This document shows positions 50,953 to 59,172 of a DNA stretch of 64,000 bases, in pieces (position 1 is the first letter of the stretch; each line of letters begins with the position of its first letter). The position numbers and the translations under genes were made by a program. The stretch is from a bacterium (GTDB lineage Bacteria > Cyanobacteriota > Vampirovibrionia > Gastranaerophilales > Gastranaerophilaceae), in contig JAFYQF010000015.1 in the NCBI GenBank assembly GCA_017559905.1, positions 124,001 through 188,000 on the forward strand, read 5' to 3'. The notes beneath the pieces are model-generated. The model was given only the letters and a program-made list of their open reading frames with translations. It was not told the origin of the DNA and ran no database searches.

Positions 50953-50980
50953 TTCTTTTTATTATAATTATAAGTTTTTA

Positions 50981-51928
50981 TTAATCTTCTTCTTCTTCTT
51001 TTGCTAATGCAATCACTGTATTTATGTTTGCAAGTTTTGAAGTTTCTCCAGTTTTATCTGTAACAATTACAGAATTGCCTGAACCTTTAGAAAATTCACA
51101 AGTTTTAGAATATGTGCCATCAGCATTTACGTTGTATTGAGAAATAATTCCATTTTCTTGGGCGAATAACATTGAATATATTTTTTCTTTGTATTCTTTA
51201 TCGAACACTCTTACAAGAAGCTTGTTGTCTTTTGATGCTGTTAGTTCCCATTTGCATTCATTTAATGAACCATCAGCTAAAATTGTTGATAAATCCATTA
51301 ATACTTTTCCGTTTTCGTTTCCGTAACCGTTAAGTTTTAGCTGATTAACGGCGCCTGTTTTTTCGTTGCCCCAAGTTATTTGAGCAGGAACTGCATTGTA
51401 AGCAAAACTTCTTGATGCTACGTATTCTTTTGTCGCTGTTTCAGTTGTCAGGCCTAATGTTTTTATAAATTCGATAGCAGCTTTTAATTCTGCTGATTTG
51501 TGTGAATTCGCAGGAATATGAACTGTACTTTCAGAGAAATTTACTTTTCCTAATTTTGTTGTGTCACCATTTTCGTCTATTGTATAGCGAGGCATTGTGA
51601 TTTCAGGAAGAACATAAGTTACGCCTGATTTAATTGTATCAGTGGGGTTGTCTCCGCCGTGGATAGGATCATCATATTTGCAGTCGCCACTGTGATTTGG
51701 GTGTCCACAGTCTTCGCAAATAATTCCGTCATCTTTATTGCAAGATGTGAGTGCTGGCGTAAAAGCAATTGCTGAAGCTAGAGTCAAAGCTTTTAGTGCA
51801 TTATTTAATTTTGTTCTATCTACGCTGTTATCATTACCGCTGAAAGCGATTTGAGGGTTTGTCTGCACTTTGTTTTGTTGCATTGAAGAATGTTGAACTT
51901 TAAGTGCTGAAACAGGCTGTATATTCAT
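50981..51928 (-). CDS. Putative lipoprotein with an unusual N-terminal extension
   Basis: 315 residues, not recognised. Instead of starting with a signal peptide, it has a polar leader of about 32 residues (M-N-I-Q-P-V-S, ending P-Q-I-A-F-S-G-N). Only then does a hydrophobic stretch (about 45-60) lead to the lipobox-like A-L-T-S-C-N-K-D-D near residue 62. A small Cys/His knot follows (I-C-E-D-C-G-H-P-N-H, then C). The rest is beta-rich and ends in an acidic tail. The ribosome site AAGGAGA is well placed at the upstream ATG. The C-N-K-D-D pattern after the lipobox resembles Bacteroidetes surface lipoproteins, so transfer is possible. Confidence 0.7.
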   Translation of the reverse strand: MNIQPVSALKVQHSSMQQNKVQTNPQIAFSGNDNSVDRTKLNNALKALTLASAIAFTPALTSCNKDDGIICEDCGHPNHSGDCKYDDPIHGGDNPTDTIKSGVTYVLPEITMPRYTIDENGDTTKLGKVNFSESTVHIPANSHKSAELKAAIEFIKTLGLTTETATKEYVASRSFAYNAVPAQITWGNEKTGAVNQLKLNGYGNENGKVLMDLSTILADGSLNECKWELTASKDNKLLVRVFDKEYKEKIYSMLFAQENGIISQYNVNADGTYSKTCEFSKGSGNSVIVTDKTGETSKLANINTVIALAKEEEED

Positions 51929-52012
51929 AAAATTCTCCTTATGGTTATGATGTTTCTTTTAAAGTTCTTGAATATTAATTTTTGCGCATATTTTAAGATT
52001 TGTTTACAATTA

Positions 52013-53320
52013 TTAAATAATTCTACCAGGAGCTGTAATTAATCTTGAATCAATTCTTTCTTTCATAGCGCCTGTTGGTTCATAGTATGGAGAAACAGTC
52101 ATTACTTTAGCCGCAATATCTGGGTAATAGTAGATGAATTTTAATTCACTTGTAGTAAGTGGTTGTTGAGTGTGAACGTTAGCGTAGCGAGCAAGTTCAA
52201 GAATGTTGCGCGCTTCGTGTTCGTCTTTGAATTCTATTTCAAGGTTTTCATATACGTTTCTGAAACCTTTGATTCCGCCGTATTCGCCAGTTGTAATCAT
52301 TCTTCCTGTTTCAATGATTTCAGGTTCGCCTCTTCCTAACTCTTCGAAATCATAAAGTTCATAATTCCTTCTATCTTTAAGCGCTCCGTCTGCGTGGATG
52401 CCAGATTCGTGCGCAAAAGCATTATCACCAACTGCAGGTTGGTTTATTGGAATCGGTACTCTAAATGCGTATGCTGTATATTTTGCAAGCTTCCAAATTT
52501 TGCTCAAGTCAATGTTTTCATCAATCTTGTATTTGCTTCTAAAGCCTGCTGATTTAAGAACTGCTAAAAGACAAGATACTAAATCTGCATTTCCAGCTCT
52601 TTCGCCCATACCATTAATAGCGGTGTTGATGTATGCATCAACACCTACGTCTATAGCCGCTTTTGCGCCCATAACTGAACAAGCTGTAGCCATACCTAAA
52701 TCGTTATGGAAATGCATTTCCATAGGCATTTGAACAGCTTTTGCAATTTCAAAAATTCTATCATATGCGGTTTTTGGGTCTTCAAAACCTAATGTGTCGC
52801 AATATCTAAATCTATGAGCACCAGCTTTTTTTGCTTCTTGACCATATTTGATAAGGTAGTTTAAATCACTTCTAGATGCGTCTTCTGCGTTTACGCCAAT
52901 GATTTTAGCGCCGTGTGAAACTGCACATTCAACAGCTTCACAAGTCATATTGATAATGTCTTGAGGGTTTTTCTTGCCCATATATTTGCCATGAATCATT
53001 TGTTCTGAAGTTGATTGTGACAGGTTAACATATTGTAGTTTTGGAACGTTTCTAAATGACAAATCAACGTCAGAAGCTATACCTCTCATCCAACCTGAAA
53101 GTTTTGTTTTTGAGATAACGTTTCTTTCTACTAGTTCTAGGTTCCCATTAAGATAATTTATTTCGTGACTTGTTGTCGGGAAGCCAAACTCTGACTGTGT
53201 AATTCCCATATCATCAAGCATTAAATTGATAATAGTTTTTTGAAGTTTTGCAAGTCCTAATCTTGAAGTTTGAACACCATCTCTGTTTGTTACGTCTACA
53301 AAATAAATTCTGTTATCCAT
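52013..53320 (-). CDS. Homocitrate / 2-isopropylmalate / Re-citrate synthase-family enzyme
   Basis: 435 residues. A DRE-TIM metallolyase barrel: D-V-T-N-R-D-G-V-Q-T-S near residue 9-19, the metal His pair in M-H-F-H-N-D-L-G-M-A near 207-216, and N-G-M-G-E-R-A-G-N near 243. F-A-H-E-S-G-I-H-A-D-G near 307 is typical of the family. The C-terminal LeuA regulatory domain of about 120 residues is absent, which disfavours classical 2-isopropylmalate synthase. It condenses acetyl-CoA with a 2-oxoacid; homocitrate synthase (NifV-like) and Re-citrate synthase cannot be told apart by eye. Confidence 0.85.
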   Translation of the reverse strand: MDNRIYFVDVTNRDGVQTSRLGLAKLQKTIINLMLDDMGITQSEFGFPTTSHEINYLNGNLELVERNVISKTKLSGWMRGIASDVDLSFRNVPKLQYVNLSQSTSEQMIHGKYMGKKNPQDIINMTCEAVECAVSHGAKIIGVNAEDASRSDLNYLIKYGQEAKKAGAHRFRYCDTLGFEDPKTAYDRIFEIAKAVQMPMEMHFHNDLGMATACSVMGAKAAIDVGVDAYINTAINGMGERAGNADLVSCLLAVLKSAGFRSKYKIDENIDLSKIWKLAKYTAYAFRVPIPINQPAVGDNAFAHESGIHADGALKDRRNYELYDFEELGRGEPEIIETGRMITTGEYGGIKGFRNVYENLEIEFKDEHEARNILELARYANVHTQQPLTTSELKFIYYYPDIAAKVMTVSPYYEPTGAMKERIDSRLITAPGRII

Positions 53321-53385
53321 TAAAAAGTACTCCTATCTAAATTTTTTCATCATTATACACTAAATAAATCTAAACAACTTGCTTT

Positions 53386-53413
53386 TTTACATAATCTTAA
53401 TTAAAATGATAAT
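53386..53413 (+). promoter_or_regulatory. Promoter of the TPR gene at 53444
   Basis: TTTACA at 53386-53391, a 16-base spacer and GATAAT at 53408-53413, 30 bases before the ATG. Confidence 0.55.
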
Positions 53414-53443
53414 AGGAACACAGGCTTGGTTTGAAGAGAGATT

Positions 53444-55039
53444 ATGACAACTGATACTAAAATTTTAGAAAAAAAGATTAATAAAGAATACAAAACTGGC
53501 AACGTAAAAAATGCTATTGAATTATGTCAGATTGGTTTGCAGGAAAATCCTACAAATGCGGATTTACATTTGCGTCTTGGAGATTTGTATTTGGCATGGC
53601 ATTTAGATATTTATAATTCAGCTCAATATATTGATGAAGCTATTACTGAGTACCAAAGAGCTTTGGAATCTTATATTGATTCGTCTGAAATCTATTATAA
53701 AATAGGACGTGCTCATTTCTACAAAGGTGATTTAGACAAAGCTATCAATTACCTTGATATGGCAATTTCTAAAAATGAAAAGTTTGCAAAAGCTTATTAT
53801 CTTTTAGCTGAAACTTATACTAAAAAAGCAAGATTTCTTGAGGCTTCTATTAATGCTGAAAAAGCTATTAAATGCAAACCTTTATCAAATTCTTGTGCTC
53901 ACTTTTTATTAGCAAATTTGTATGATTTAACATCAGCGCGTTCATTCAAAAAATGGTTAAAAGCTAAAGGTGAATATGTTTTGTCTTTGTTGACTTTGCC
54001 ATTTGATTTTCAAGCTTTGGAAAATGTTGCAAGAACTGTTTCTTATTTCAAATTCTTTCCAATATTGCTAAAAGGCTTTTATATGGTTCATACAAAAAGT
54101 GTTGAAGATGCAATCGGAATTTATATAGATGCTATAGAAAAAGCTCCAGGATTTGTTCCATTGTATTGCTTATTAGGTGATATTTATAGAAGTTTAGGCA
54201 GATTTGATGATGCTATAACTGAATATAAAATGGCAATATGGCTTGATAGTTTGAATATTCAAGCTTATAGACATCTTTGTCAGGCTTATGAAGAATTAGG
54301 TGATTATGATAGTGCTGTTGATATTTACGAAAAACTAATTCAAATTATGCCAAACATGCCTGATGTCCATTCAAATTTAGCAAATATTTTGTATGTTAAA
54401 GGTGATATTGAGGGGGCAATTTCTCATTTTCAAACTGCAGTAACGCTAAACCCTCGTAAACAATGGACAAGTATCATTAATCAAACTTTAGGATTTGTTT
54501 ATCAGGAATCTAAAAATGATATTAATGCAGCGATTACATCTTATCAAAGCGCATATTTGTTAACTCCTGAAGATATTGATATTTATATTAATTTGGGCAG
54601 TGCATTTTATGATAAAGAAGATTATGCGAATGCTTTGACTGTGTATAGAAATGCGCTTGATTTAGAACCTAAAAATGCAAAAATTCACTGTAATTTAGGC
54701 TTTTTATACTGGGGAAAAGGCGATTTGGACGAAGCTATTAAAGAATATGAAATGTCTATTGAATACGATCCAAATTATGATATTGCATATAATAATTTAG
54801 GCGTAATTTACCTTGATGATTTGGGTAGAGTTAGGAATGCTATAGAATTGTTTAAAAAATCAATTGAATGTAATCCTAACTACGCTTTGGCTCATTTTAA
54901 TTTAGCTCGTGCTATCACAATTACTGGTGATAAGATTGAAGCTGCAAAATTGTATCAAATTGCGCAAGATATAAATAAAGTTACTAACGAAATTGATCCG
55001 CAAGATATTATTGATAAAATAAACGGATTGTTTGAATAA
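53444..55039 (+). CDS. Large TPR-repeat protein
   Basis: 531 residues made almost entirely of tetratricopeptide repeats, about 12 units, recognisable by recurring A-x-x-x-Y-x-x-A-I and L-G-x-x-Y patterns (for example L-G-D-I-Y-R-S-L-G-R-F-D-D-A-I near 245 and N-L-G-F-L-Y-W-G-K-G-D-L near 425). No signal peptide. A less regular segment around 165-215 with hydrophobic residues interrupts the array. A protein-interaction scaffold of unknown partners. It ends 4 bases from the convergent gene. Confidence 0.88.
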   Translation: MTTDTKILEKKINKEYKTGNVKNAIELCQIGLQENPTNADLHLRLGDLYLAWHLDIYNSAQYIDEAITEYQRALESYIDSSEIYYKIGRAHFYKGDLDKAINYLDMAISKNEKFAKAYYLLAETYTKKARFLEASINAEKAIKCKPLSNSCAHFLLANLYDLTSARSFKKWLKAKGEYVLSLLTLPFDFQALENVARTVSYFKFFPILLKGFYMVHTKSVEDAIGIYIDAIEKAPGFVPLYCLLGDIYRSLGRFDDAITEYKMAIWLDSLNIQAYRHLCQAYEELGDYDSAVDIYEKLIQIMPNMPDVHSNLANILYVKGDIEGAISHFQTAVTLNPRKQWTSIINQTLGFVYQESKNDINAAITSYQSAYLLTPEDIDIYINLGSAFYDKEDYANALTVYRNALDLEPKNAKIHCNLGFLYWGKGDLDEAIKEYEMSIEYDPNYDIAYNNLGVIYLDDLGRVRNAIELFKKSIECNPNYALAHFNLARAITITGDKIEAAKLYQIAQDINKVTNEIDPQDIIDKINGLFE

Positions 55040-55042
55040 ATT

Positions 55043-55780
55043 TTATTTATAAATTTTGTTTCCGATTTGAACGCTTGTGACGAGCATATCTTCACAAGCT
55101 CCATAGCCTCTGCTTGTATTATTTTCATCAAATCTTGAAAGGCTAGTTAGGGCTACGGTTTCACCATTTTCTTTGTAGATATCAACTAAATAACCTTCAA
55201 GTTTAACTATATCGTAAGGTTTTATTTTTACTAAAGCTTTTGTAACATTTGAATTCGCTGGAATTATGTGCGTGTGGCTTAAGTGAGAGGAAATATAACT
55301 CCATTCGTGTGGTAATGTATTATAATTTTTTGCTCTGTATTGAAGTTGTCTTGCAAAACCTAAAGTTTTTACTGAACGGAATTTTAGGTGTCTGTTAACA
55401 TATTGTTTAGTCGCAATTTCACCCCAAACTATTCCTAAGTCCATAATGCAAATTTCATCAAAATCAGAGTACAAAACATCTCTCAAGAAAAAGTTAGTAT
55501 TTTTAGCGACAACAAGCCCAGAGAGAATGTATTCAGCTTGAGGTTTTAGTACAAAAATATTGTTTTTATCGCTACTTCTAGTTATTGAAACTTGTTCATC
55601 TTTCGGAATATTGTTTTGGATTGGCATTCCTTGTGTATTAATTAGCTCGGTCGCTGTGCTTGTGATTTTGGGGTTTAAGTGTTGGATTTTGAAAATAAAA
55701 TCTCCCATCATTGAATGAAATATCAATAATATGAGTATCCCTAATGATATATAACAAAGTATCTTGAATTCTTTAAACAT
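55043..55780 (-). CDS. Membrane-anchored protein of unknown function, paired with a histidine kinase
   Basis: 245 residues. An N-terminal membrane anchor (about 7-27) precedes an extracytoplasmic domain. Conserved-looking motifs are D-L-G-I-V-W-G-E near 118, H-T-H-I-I-P-A-N near 172 and S-L-S-R-F-D-E-N, then G-Y-G-A-C-E-D near 215-230. I recall this set (D-x-x-x-x-W-G, H-x-I-P-A-N, S-L-x-R-x-D, G-A-C-E) from widespread proteins of unknown function. It starts 4 bases after the kinase gene stop. A role in signal sensing with the kinase is inferred from position. Confidence 0.75.
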   Translation of the reverse strand: MFKEFKILCYISLGILILLIFHSMMGDFIFKIQHLNPKITSTATELINTQGMPIQNNIPKDEQVSITRSSDKNNIFVLKPQAEYILSGLVVAKNTNFFLRDVLYSDFDEICIMDLGIVWGEIATKQYVNRHLKFRSVKTLGFARQLQYRAKNYNTLPHEWSYISSHLSHTHIIPANSNVTKALVKIKPYDIVKLEGYLVDIYKENGETVALTSLSRFDENNTSRGYGACEDMLVTSVQIGNKIYK

Positions 55781-55784
55781 TGAT

Positions 55785-57581
55785 TTAAATAGTCATTTCT
55801 TCAATTGGTTGAACAGCTTTGATAGGTAACATAAACCCGAAAGTAGAACCTTTTCCTAATTCAGAGTATACAAAAACTTTTCCGCCATGATGTTTTTCGA
55901 TTGCAGTTTGTACCAAGTTTAGTCCTAGTCCAGTGCCTTTAATTGTATGGGTGTTGTTTTCCACTCTGTAAAATCTGTCGAAAATTTTCTTTTGGTGTTC
56001 TGGAGAAATTCCACAACCCTCATCTCTTACCAAAATTTCAACACTGTCGTCTTTATTGTTGATGTTCACGTAAATTGTGCCATTATCAGGTGAGTATTTT
56101 ATTGCATTTGACATCAAATTGGTAAATGCTCTTTCAATACTTGTTTGGTTTAACTCAACTACAGGAACGTTATCTTCTTTTGATATTTGAATTTTAATGT
56201 TTCTTTCTTCAGCTAATACGCTAACTTGATTAGAACAATATTCTACAAGGCTAATTATATCCGAAGGTTCTTTTTCAAGGTATGCATTTGCCTCTAATTT
56301 AGAAAAATCAAGGATATCGTTTACCATATTTTGGAGTCTTATGATTTCTTGGTTAAGCGTTCCGATGAACTCTTTTTGAGTTTCTTTGTCGAATTCATCT
56401 CCGTAGTTGTGGAGTGTATCAATGTAGCTTCTCAAAACTGTAACAGGAGTTCTTAATTCGTGTGAAACGTTAGAGATGAAATGCGTTCTCATCTGTTCCA
56501 TTTCAGCTTCTTTTGTCATATCAATAAGCACAATAATATAGCCTACATAATCTTTGTTTCTTGTAAACATTGGCGAAATAATAGACTTAAGAACCCTTTT
56601 GCCTATGTTGATATTAAATTCAATAGGACGAGATTCAATTATTTCAAGAGGAGTGTCTTTAAATTCTTCAATCTTGTCTTTGAAACAGAAATTACCTTCT
56701 GTGTCTACGTATTGTTGGATTTCAGTATCAAGAAGATTTTCGCTATTAGCTTCAAGTAAGTTTTGGGCATGGTTATTTACAAGTACAACTTTGTCGTTGT
56801 TGTCACATACGACAACTCCATTAGCGATACTCATCAAAACAGCTTCTAGTTTGTTTCTTTCTAACGTTAGTTGTTCAATGTTTTGTTCTTCGTAAATGTG
56901 TAATCTGTTTGACATGTCATTGAATTCGTTAAAGAGTTCTTTGACTTCTGTTGACACATCTTGACCCTCAATTTTGTAACCAAATTCGCCTGTCGAGATT
57001 TTCTTTACACCGTCTTGTAATAGTCTTAATTCTCTTGTAATTAAGTATGTATTTATAAGAATTACAAATGCAAAAACTATCCAAGCGATTGAAAATACAA
57101 ATAGCAAAGACGCTCTAGTGGTTGTTGAAATTTGGTTGATAACATTTCCTGAAAGAGCTACTGTAACACTGCCAATTGTTGTTTCGTTTCTTGTTTTGAG
57201 GTTTGAGTTAACAGGTGATGTTACGGTAATATTCGCACGTTTTGTATTTTTGTGAGAGTTGTTTCTACCTGAATAAACAATATTTCCTTTGTTATCTTTA
57301 AATTCCAAAAGCACAATGTCGTTGTGACTTTTTAAAATGCCGTCAAAGTGTAATTGCAAAGCTTCTTGTGCTTGTGTATTATTCAATCCACGAGTCAATT
57401 CTATAGTTTCGATTGCAAGAATTTTTGAGATAACCTGTCCGAAACTTTTGTAGCCTTCATTAAGTTTTTTCTGAATATTAAATATTGCAAAAATCGCTAT
57501 AAATACTATTAAAAATGTACTTAAAATTAATCCCGAAATGATAAGACGATTTTGCGTTGTCAAACTAACCTTATTTCCCAT
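55785..57581 (-). CDS. Membrane sensor histidine kinase (HAMP-PAS-HisKA-HATPase)
   Basis: 598 residues. Membrane helices near 13-35 and 158-180 enclose an external sensor domain of about 120 residues. They are followed by HAMP (about 182-235), a PAS domain (about 245-355), HisKA with the phospho-His in F-I-S-N-V-S-H-E-L-R-T-P, and HATPase_c with N-L-M-S-N-A-I-K-Y-S (N box), D-E-G-C-G-I-S (G1) and G-T-G-L-G-L (G2). The layout resembles PhoR/WalK. No response regulator lies next to it in the window. The promoter is so close to the ATG that the mRNA is probably leaderless. Confidence 0.95.
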   Translation of the reverse strand: MGNKVSLTTQNRLIISGLILSTFLIVFIAIFAIFNIQKKLNEGYKSFGQVISKILAIETIELTRGLNNTQAQEALQLHFDGILKSHNDIVLLEFKDNKGNIVYSGRNNSHKNTKRANITVTSPVNSNLKTRNETTIGSVTVALSGNVINQISTTTRASLLFVFSIAWIVFAFVILINTYLITRELRLLQDGVKKISTGEFGYKIEGQDVSTEVKELFNEFNDMSNRLHIYEEQNIEQLTLERNKLEAVLMSIANGVVVCDNNDKVVLVNNHAQNLLEANSENLLDTEIQQYVDTEGNFCFKDKIEEFKDTPLEIIESRPIEFNINIGKRVLKSIISPMFTRNKDYVGYIIVLIDMTKEAEMEQMRTHFISNVSHELRTPVTVLRSYIDTLHNYGDEFDKETQKEFIGTLNQEIIRLQNMVNDILDFSKLEANAYLEKEPSDIISLVEYCSNQVSVLAEERNIKIQISKEDNVPVVELNQTSIERAFTNLMSNAIKYSPDNGTIYVNINNKDDSVEILVRDEGCGISPEHQKKIFDRFYRVENNTHTIKGTGLGLNLVQTAIEKHHGGKVFVYSELGKGSTFGFMLPIKAVQPIEEMTI

Positions 57582-57587
57582 GCTTAA

Positions 57588-57616
57588 ATTATATCATTCA
57601 AAAACTATACTATCAA
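57588..57616 (-). promoter_or_regulatory. Promoter giving a probable leaderless histidine kinase mRNA
   Basis: On the minus strand: TTGATA (57616-57611), a 17-base spacer, TATAAT (57593-57588), then only six bases before the ATG at 57581. The start point would fall on or beside the A of the start codon. No Shine-Dalgarno sequence can fit. Confidence 0.75.
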
Positions 57617-57690
57617 GAATGTATTTACTCTTAATATTAAGTGTAGTTTTACCTCTATTTAGATTTGTAAAAGCTAGACTATGACTACAC

Positions 57691-57719
57691 TTGAGATATT
57701 TGTAAAAATATGTTACAAT
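57691..57719 (+). promoter_or_regulatory. Promoter of the phosphodiester glycosidase gene
   Basis: TTGAGA at 57691-57696, a 17-base spacer and TACAAT at 57714-57719 with a TG extension. The start point would leave a leader of about 115 bases. Confidence 0.75.
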
Positions 57720-57725
57720 GATAGT

Positions 57726-57843
57726 AGAGGGGCGATAAAAGCCCTTGAACGTGGACCAATTTACACCCCTTGATGAGTGTTATTCCCCACACCACTCTTA
57801 AATAAAAAAGGTATCCGATACTTCTCAACCTTGAGGAACGCTT
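57726..57843 (+). promoter_or_regulatory. Structured 5' leader with a hairpin on the ribosome site
   Basis: The leader has several short inverted repeats: GGGGC/GCCC near 57730, GAGTG/CACTC at about 57775-57799, GTATC/GATAC near 57812 and CTCAA/TTGAG near 57823-57834. The last one includes the GAGG of the ribosome site. It matches no riboswitch class I can recognise by eye. Confidence 0.4.
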
Positions 57844-59106
57844 ATGGATACACTTATTGCAATGCGCGCGGATATAGACGCCAAAATACTAAAAAGAGTC
57901 GTAACTTTAGCGGTTATAGTAAGTGTTTTGTGTATTCAAGGATTGGGATTATCAAACAAGAGTTTAGCTGACGGAATTAGAATAGCTCATTATTCTGCAC
58001 CAAAATTTGATGTCGAAACAATTAAACAAAAGGTTTTGATTGAAATTTCTCCAGAAGCTAGAAAGCAGAACTTTGACAATAAAATATCTAAAAAGTATCC
58101 CAATGCGATTATTAATGATGTAACTGATGGGGTAAAACATGTGTCTTTAGTAAAGATGTACAAAGGCAAGCCTGTCAGGATTAATCTAATAGAAGTTGAC
58201 CTGAAGGTAGCGGGAAATCTTGAACTTGCTCCCGCTCTTTCAGGTATGAATTCATTAAGCTCAAAACAAAAAATCTCCAAAATCGCAGAAGAAGAAAATG
58301 CGATTGTTGCAGTTAACGGAACATACTTTAAGCCAAAATCAGGTGTTCCTCTTGGTACATTAATGATTGATGGAAAACTTTATACAGGACCTATATATGA
58401 CAGAGTTGCACTTGGTATTTTTGAAGATGGTTTTGATGTTGCAAGGGTTCAGCTAAATGCAAGTTTAAAAAGCAAAAATTATGAACTAAAAGTTGATAAT
58501 ATTAATCAACCTAGAATGCTTTCAACTTATGTTCTTGTTTATACTCCGGAGTGGGGAAAATTTGCTCCAAAGGCTCCGAAGTATGGTATAAGTTTGAGGG
58601 TTGCGGATGGAGTTGTTGAACGTACATCCGCTAACCCGCTCGATATCCCAACTAATGGTTATGTGATATCTGGTCCTAAAAAATTGTTAGAACCTTTATT
58701 GAATGAAAAAAATATAGAGCTGAAGATTAAAACGCAACCTGAATGGAAAAACGTCAAACATATCATAAGCGGTGGCCCGTATCTAGTAAAACACGGTGAA
58801 GTCTATGTAGATATGACTGCACAAAAACTTAATGCTATCGGTGGTCGAAATCCACGAACCGCAGTCGGTTATACTTCTGCCGATAGCTTTATTTTAGTAA
58901 CTGTCGATGGCAGAGAAGGGCGTTCTGTAGGAATGACTCTGATGGAATTGGCTAATTTTATGAAGTCAATTGGTTGTATAAATGCCATTAATCTCGATGG
59001 TGGAGGTTCAACAGTTATGTATGTTAACGGCAAAGTAGTAAATAACCCGCAAGTTAAAGGCGGAATTCCGATATCAAATGCACTCGTAATATCCAAAGCT
59101 CCATAA
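57844..59106 (+). CDS. Phosphodiester glycosidase (NAGPA-like) family protein
   Basis: 420 residues. A signal anchor lies near 18-40, so the catalytic part is outside the cytoplasm. After about 120 residues of linker comes the phosphodiester glycosidase domain (about 130-418): V-A-V-N-G-T-Y-F near 155, G-G-P-Y-L-V-K near 307, N-P-R-T-A-V-G near 335 and the strongly conserved N-L-D-G-G-G-S-T-V-M near 381. Bacterial members are envelope enzymes, some acting on phosphodiester-linked sugars of wall polymers. The ribosome site GAGGA precedes the ATG at 57844; an internal ATG at 57862 is also possible. Confidence 0.88.
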   Translation: MDTLIAMRADIDAKILKRVVTLAVIVSVLCIQGLGLSNKSLADGIRIAHYSAPKFDVETIKQKVLIEISPEARKQNFDNKISKKYPNAIINDVTDGVKHVSLVKMYKGKPVRINLIEVDLKVAGNLELAPALSGMNSLSSKQKISKIAEEENAIVAVNGTYFKPKSGVPLGTLMIDGKLYTGPIYDRVALGIFEDGFDVARVQLNASLKSKNYELKVDNINQPRMLSTYVLVYTPEWGKFAPKAPKYGISLRVADGVVERTSANPLDIPTNGYVISGPKKLLEPLLNEKNIELKIKTQPEWKNVKHIISGGPYLVKHGEVYVDMTAQKLNAIGGRNPRTAVGYTSADSFILVTVDGREGRSVGMTLMELANFMKSIGCINAINLDGGGSTVMYVNGKVVNNPQVKGGIPISNALVISKAP

Positions 59107-59141
59107 TACACAAAGTAATCCTTATTCTTTTCAAAGCACGT

Positions 59142-59172
59142 CCCTGCGCCTCACCTCGCAGGGCTTTTTTTA
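59142..59172 (+). terminator. Terminator of the phosphodiester glycosidase gene
   Basis: CCCTGCG and CGCAGGG arms with an eight-base loop, then seven T residues. The T run overlaps the end of the minus-strand gene. Confidence 0.88.

Noticed and set aside
57726-57843. Glutamine or c-di-AMP riboswitch in the glycosidase leader
   Set aside because: GGAACGC at the end recalls the glnA motif, but the required 5' partner and core are missing, and the c-di-AMP core is absent.
57777-57971. A 64-codon frame starting in the leader of the glycosidase gene
   Set aside because: It is out of frame with the gene, has no ribosome site and resembles no protein.
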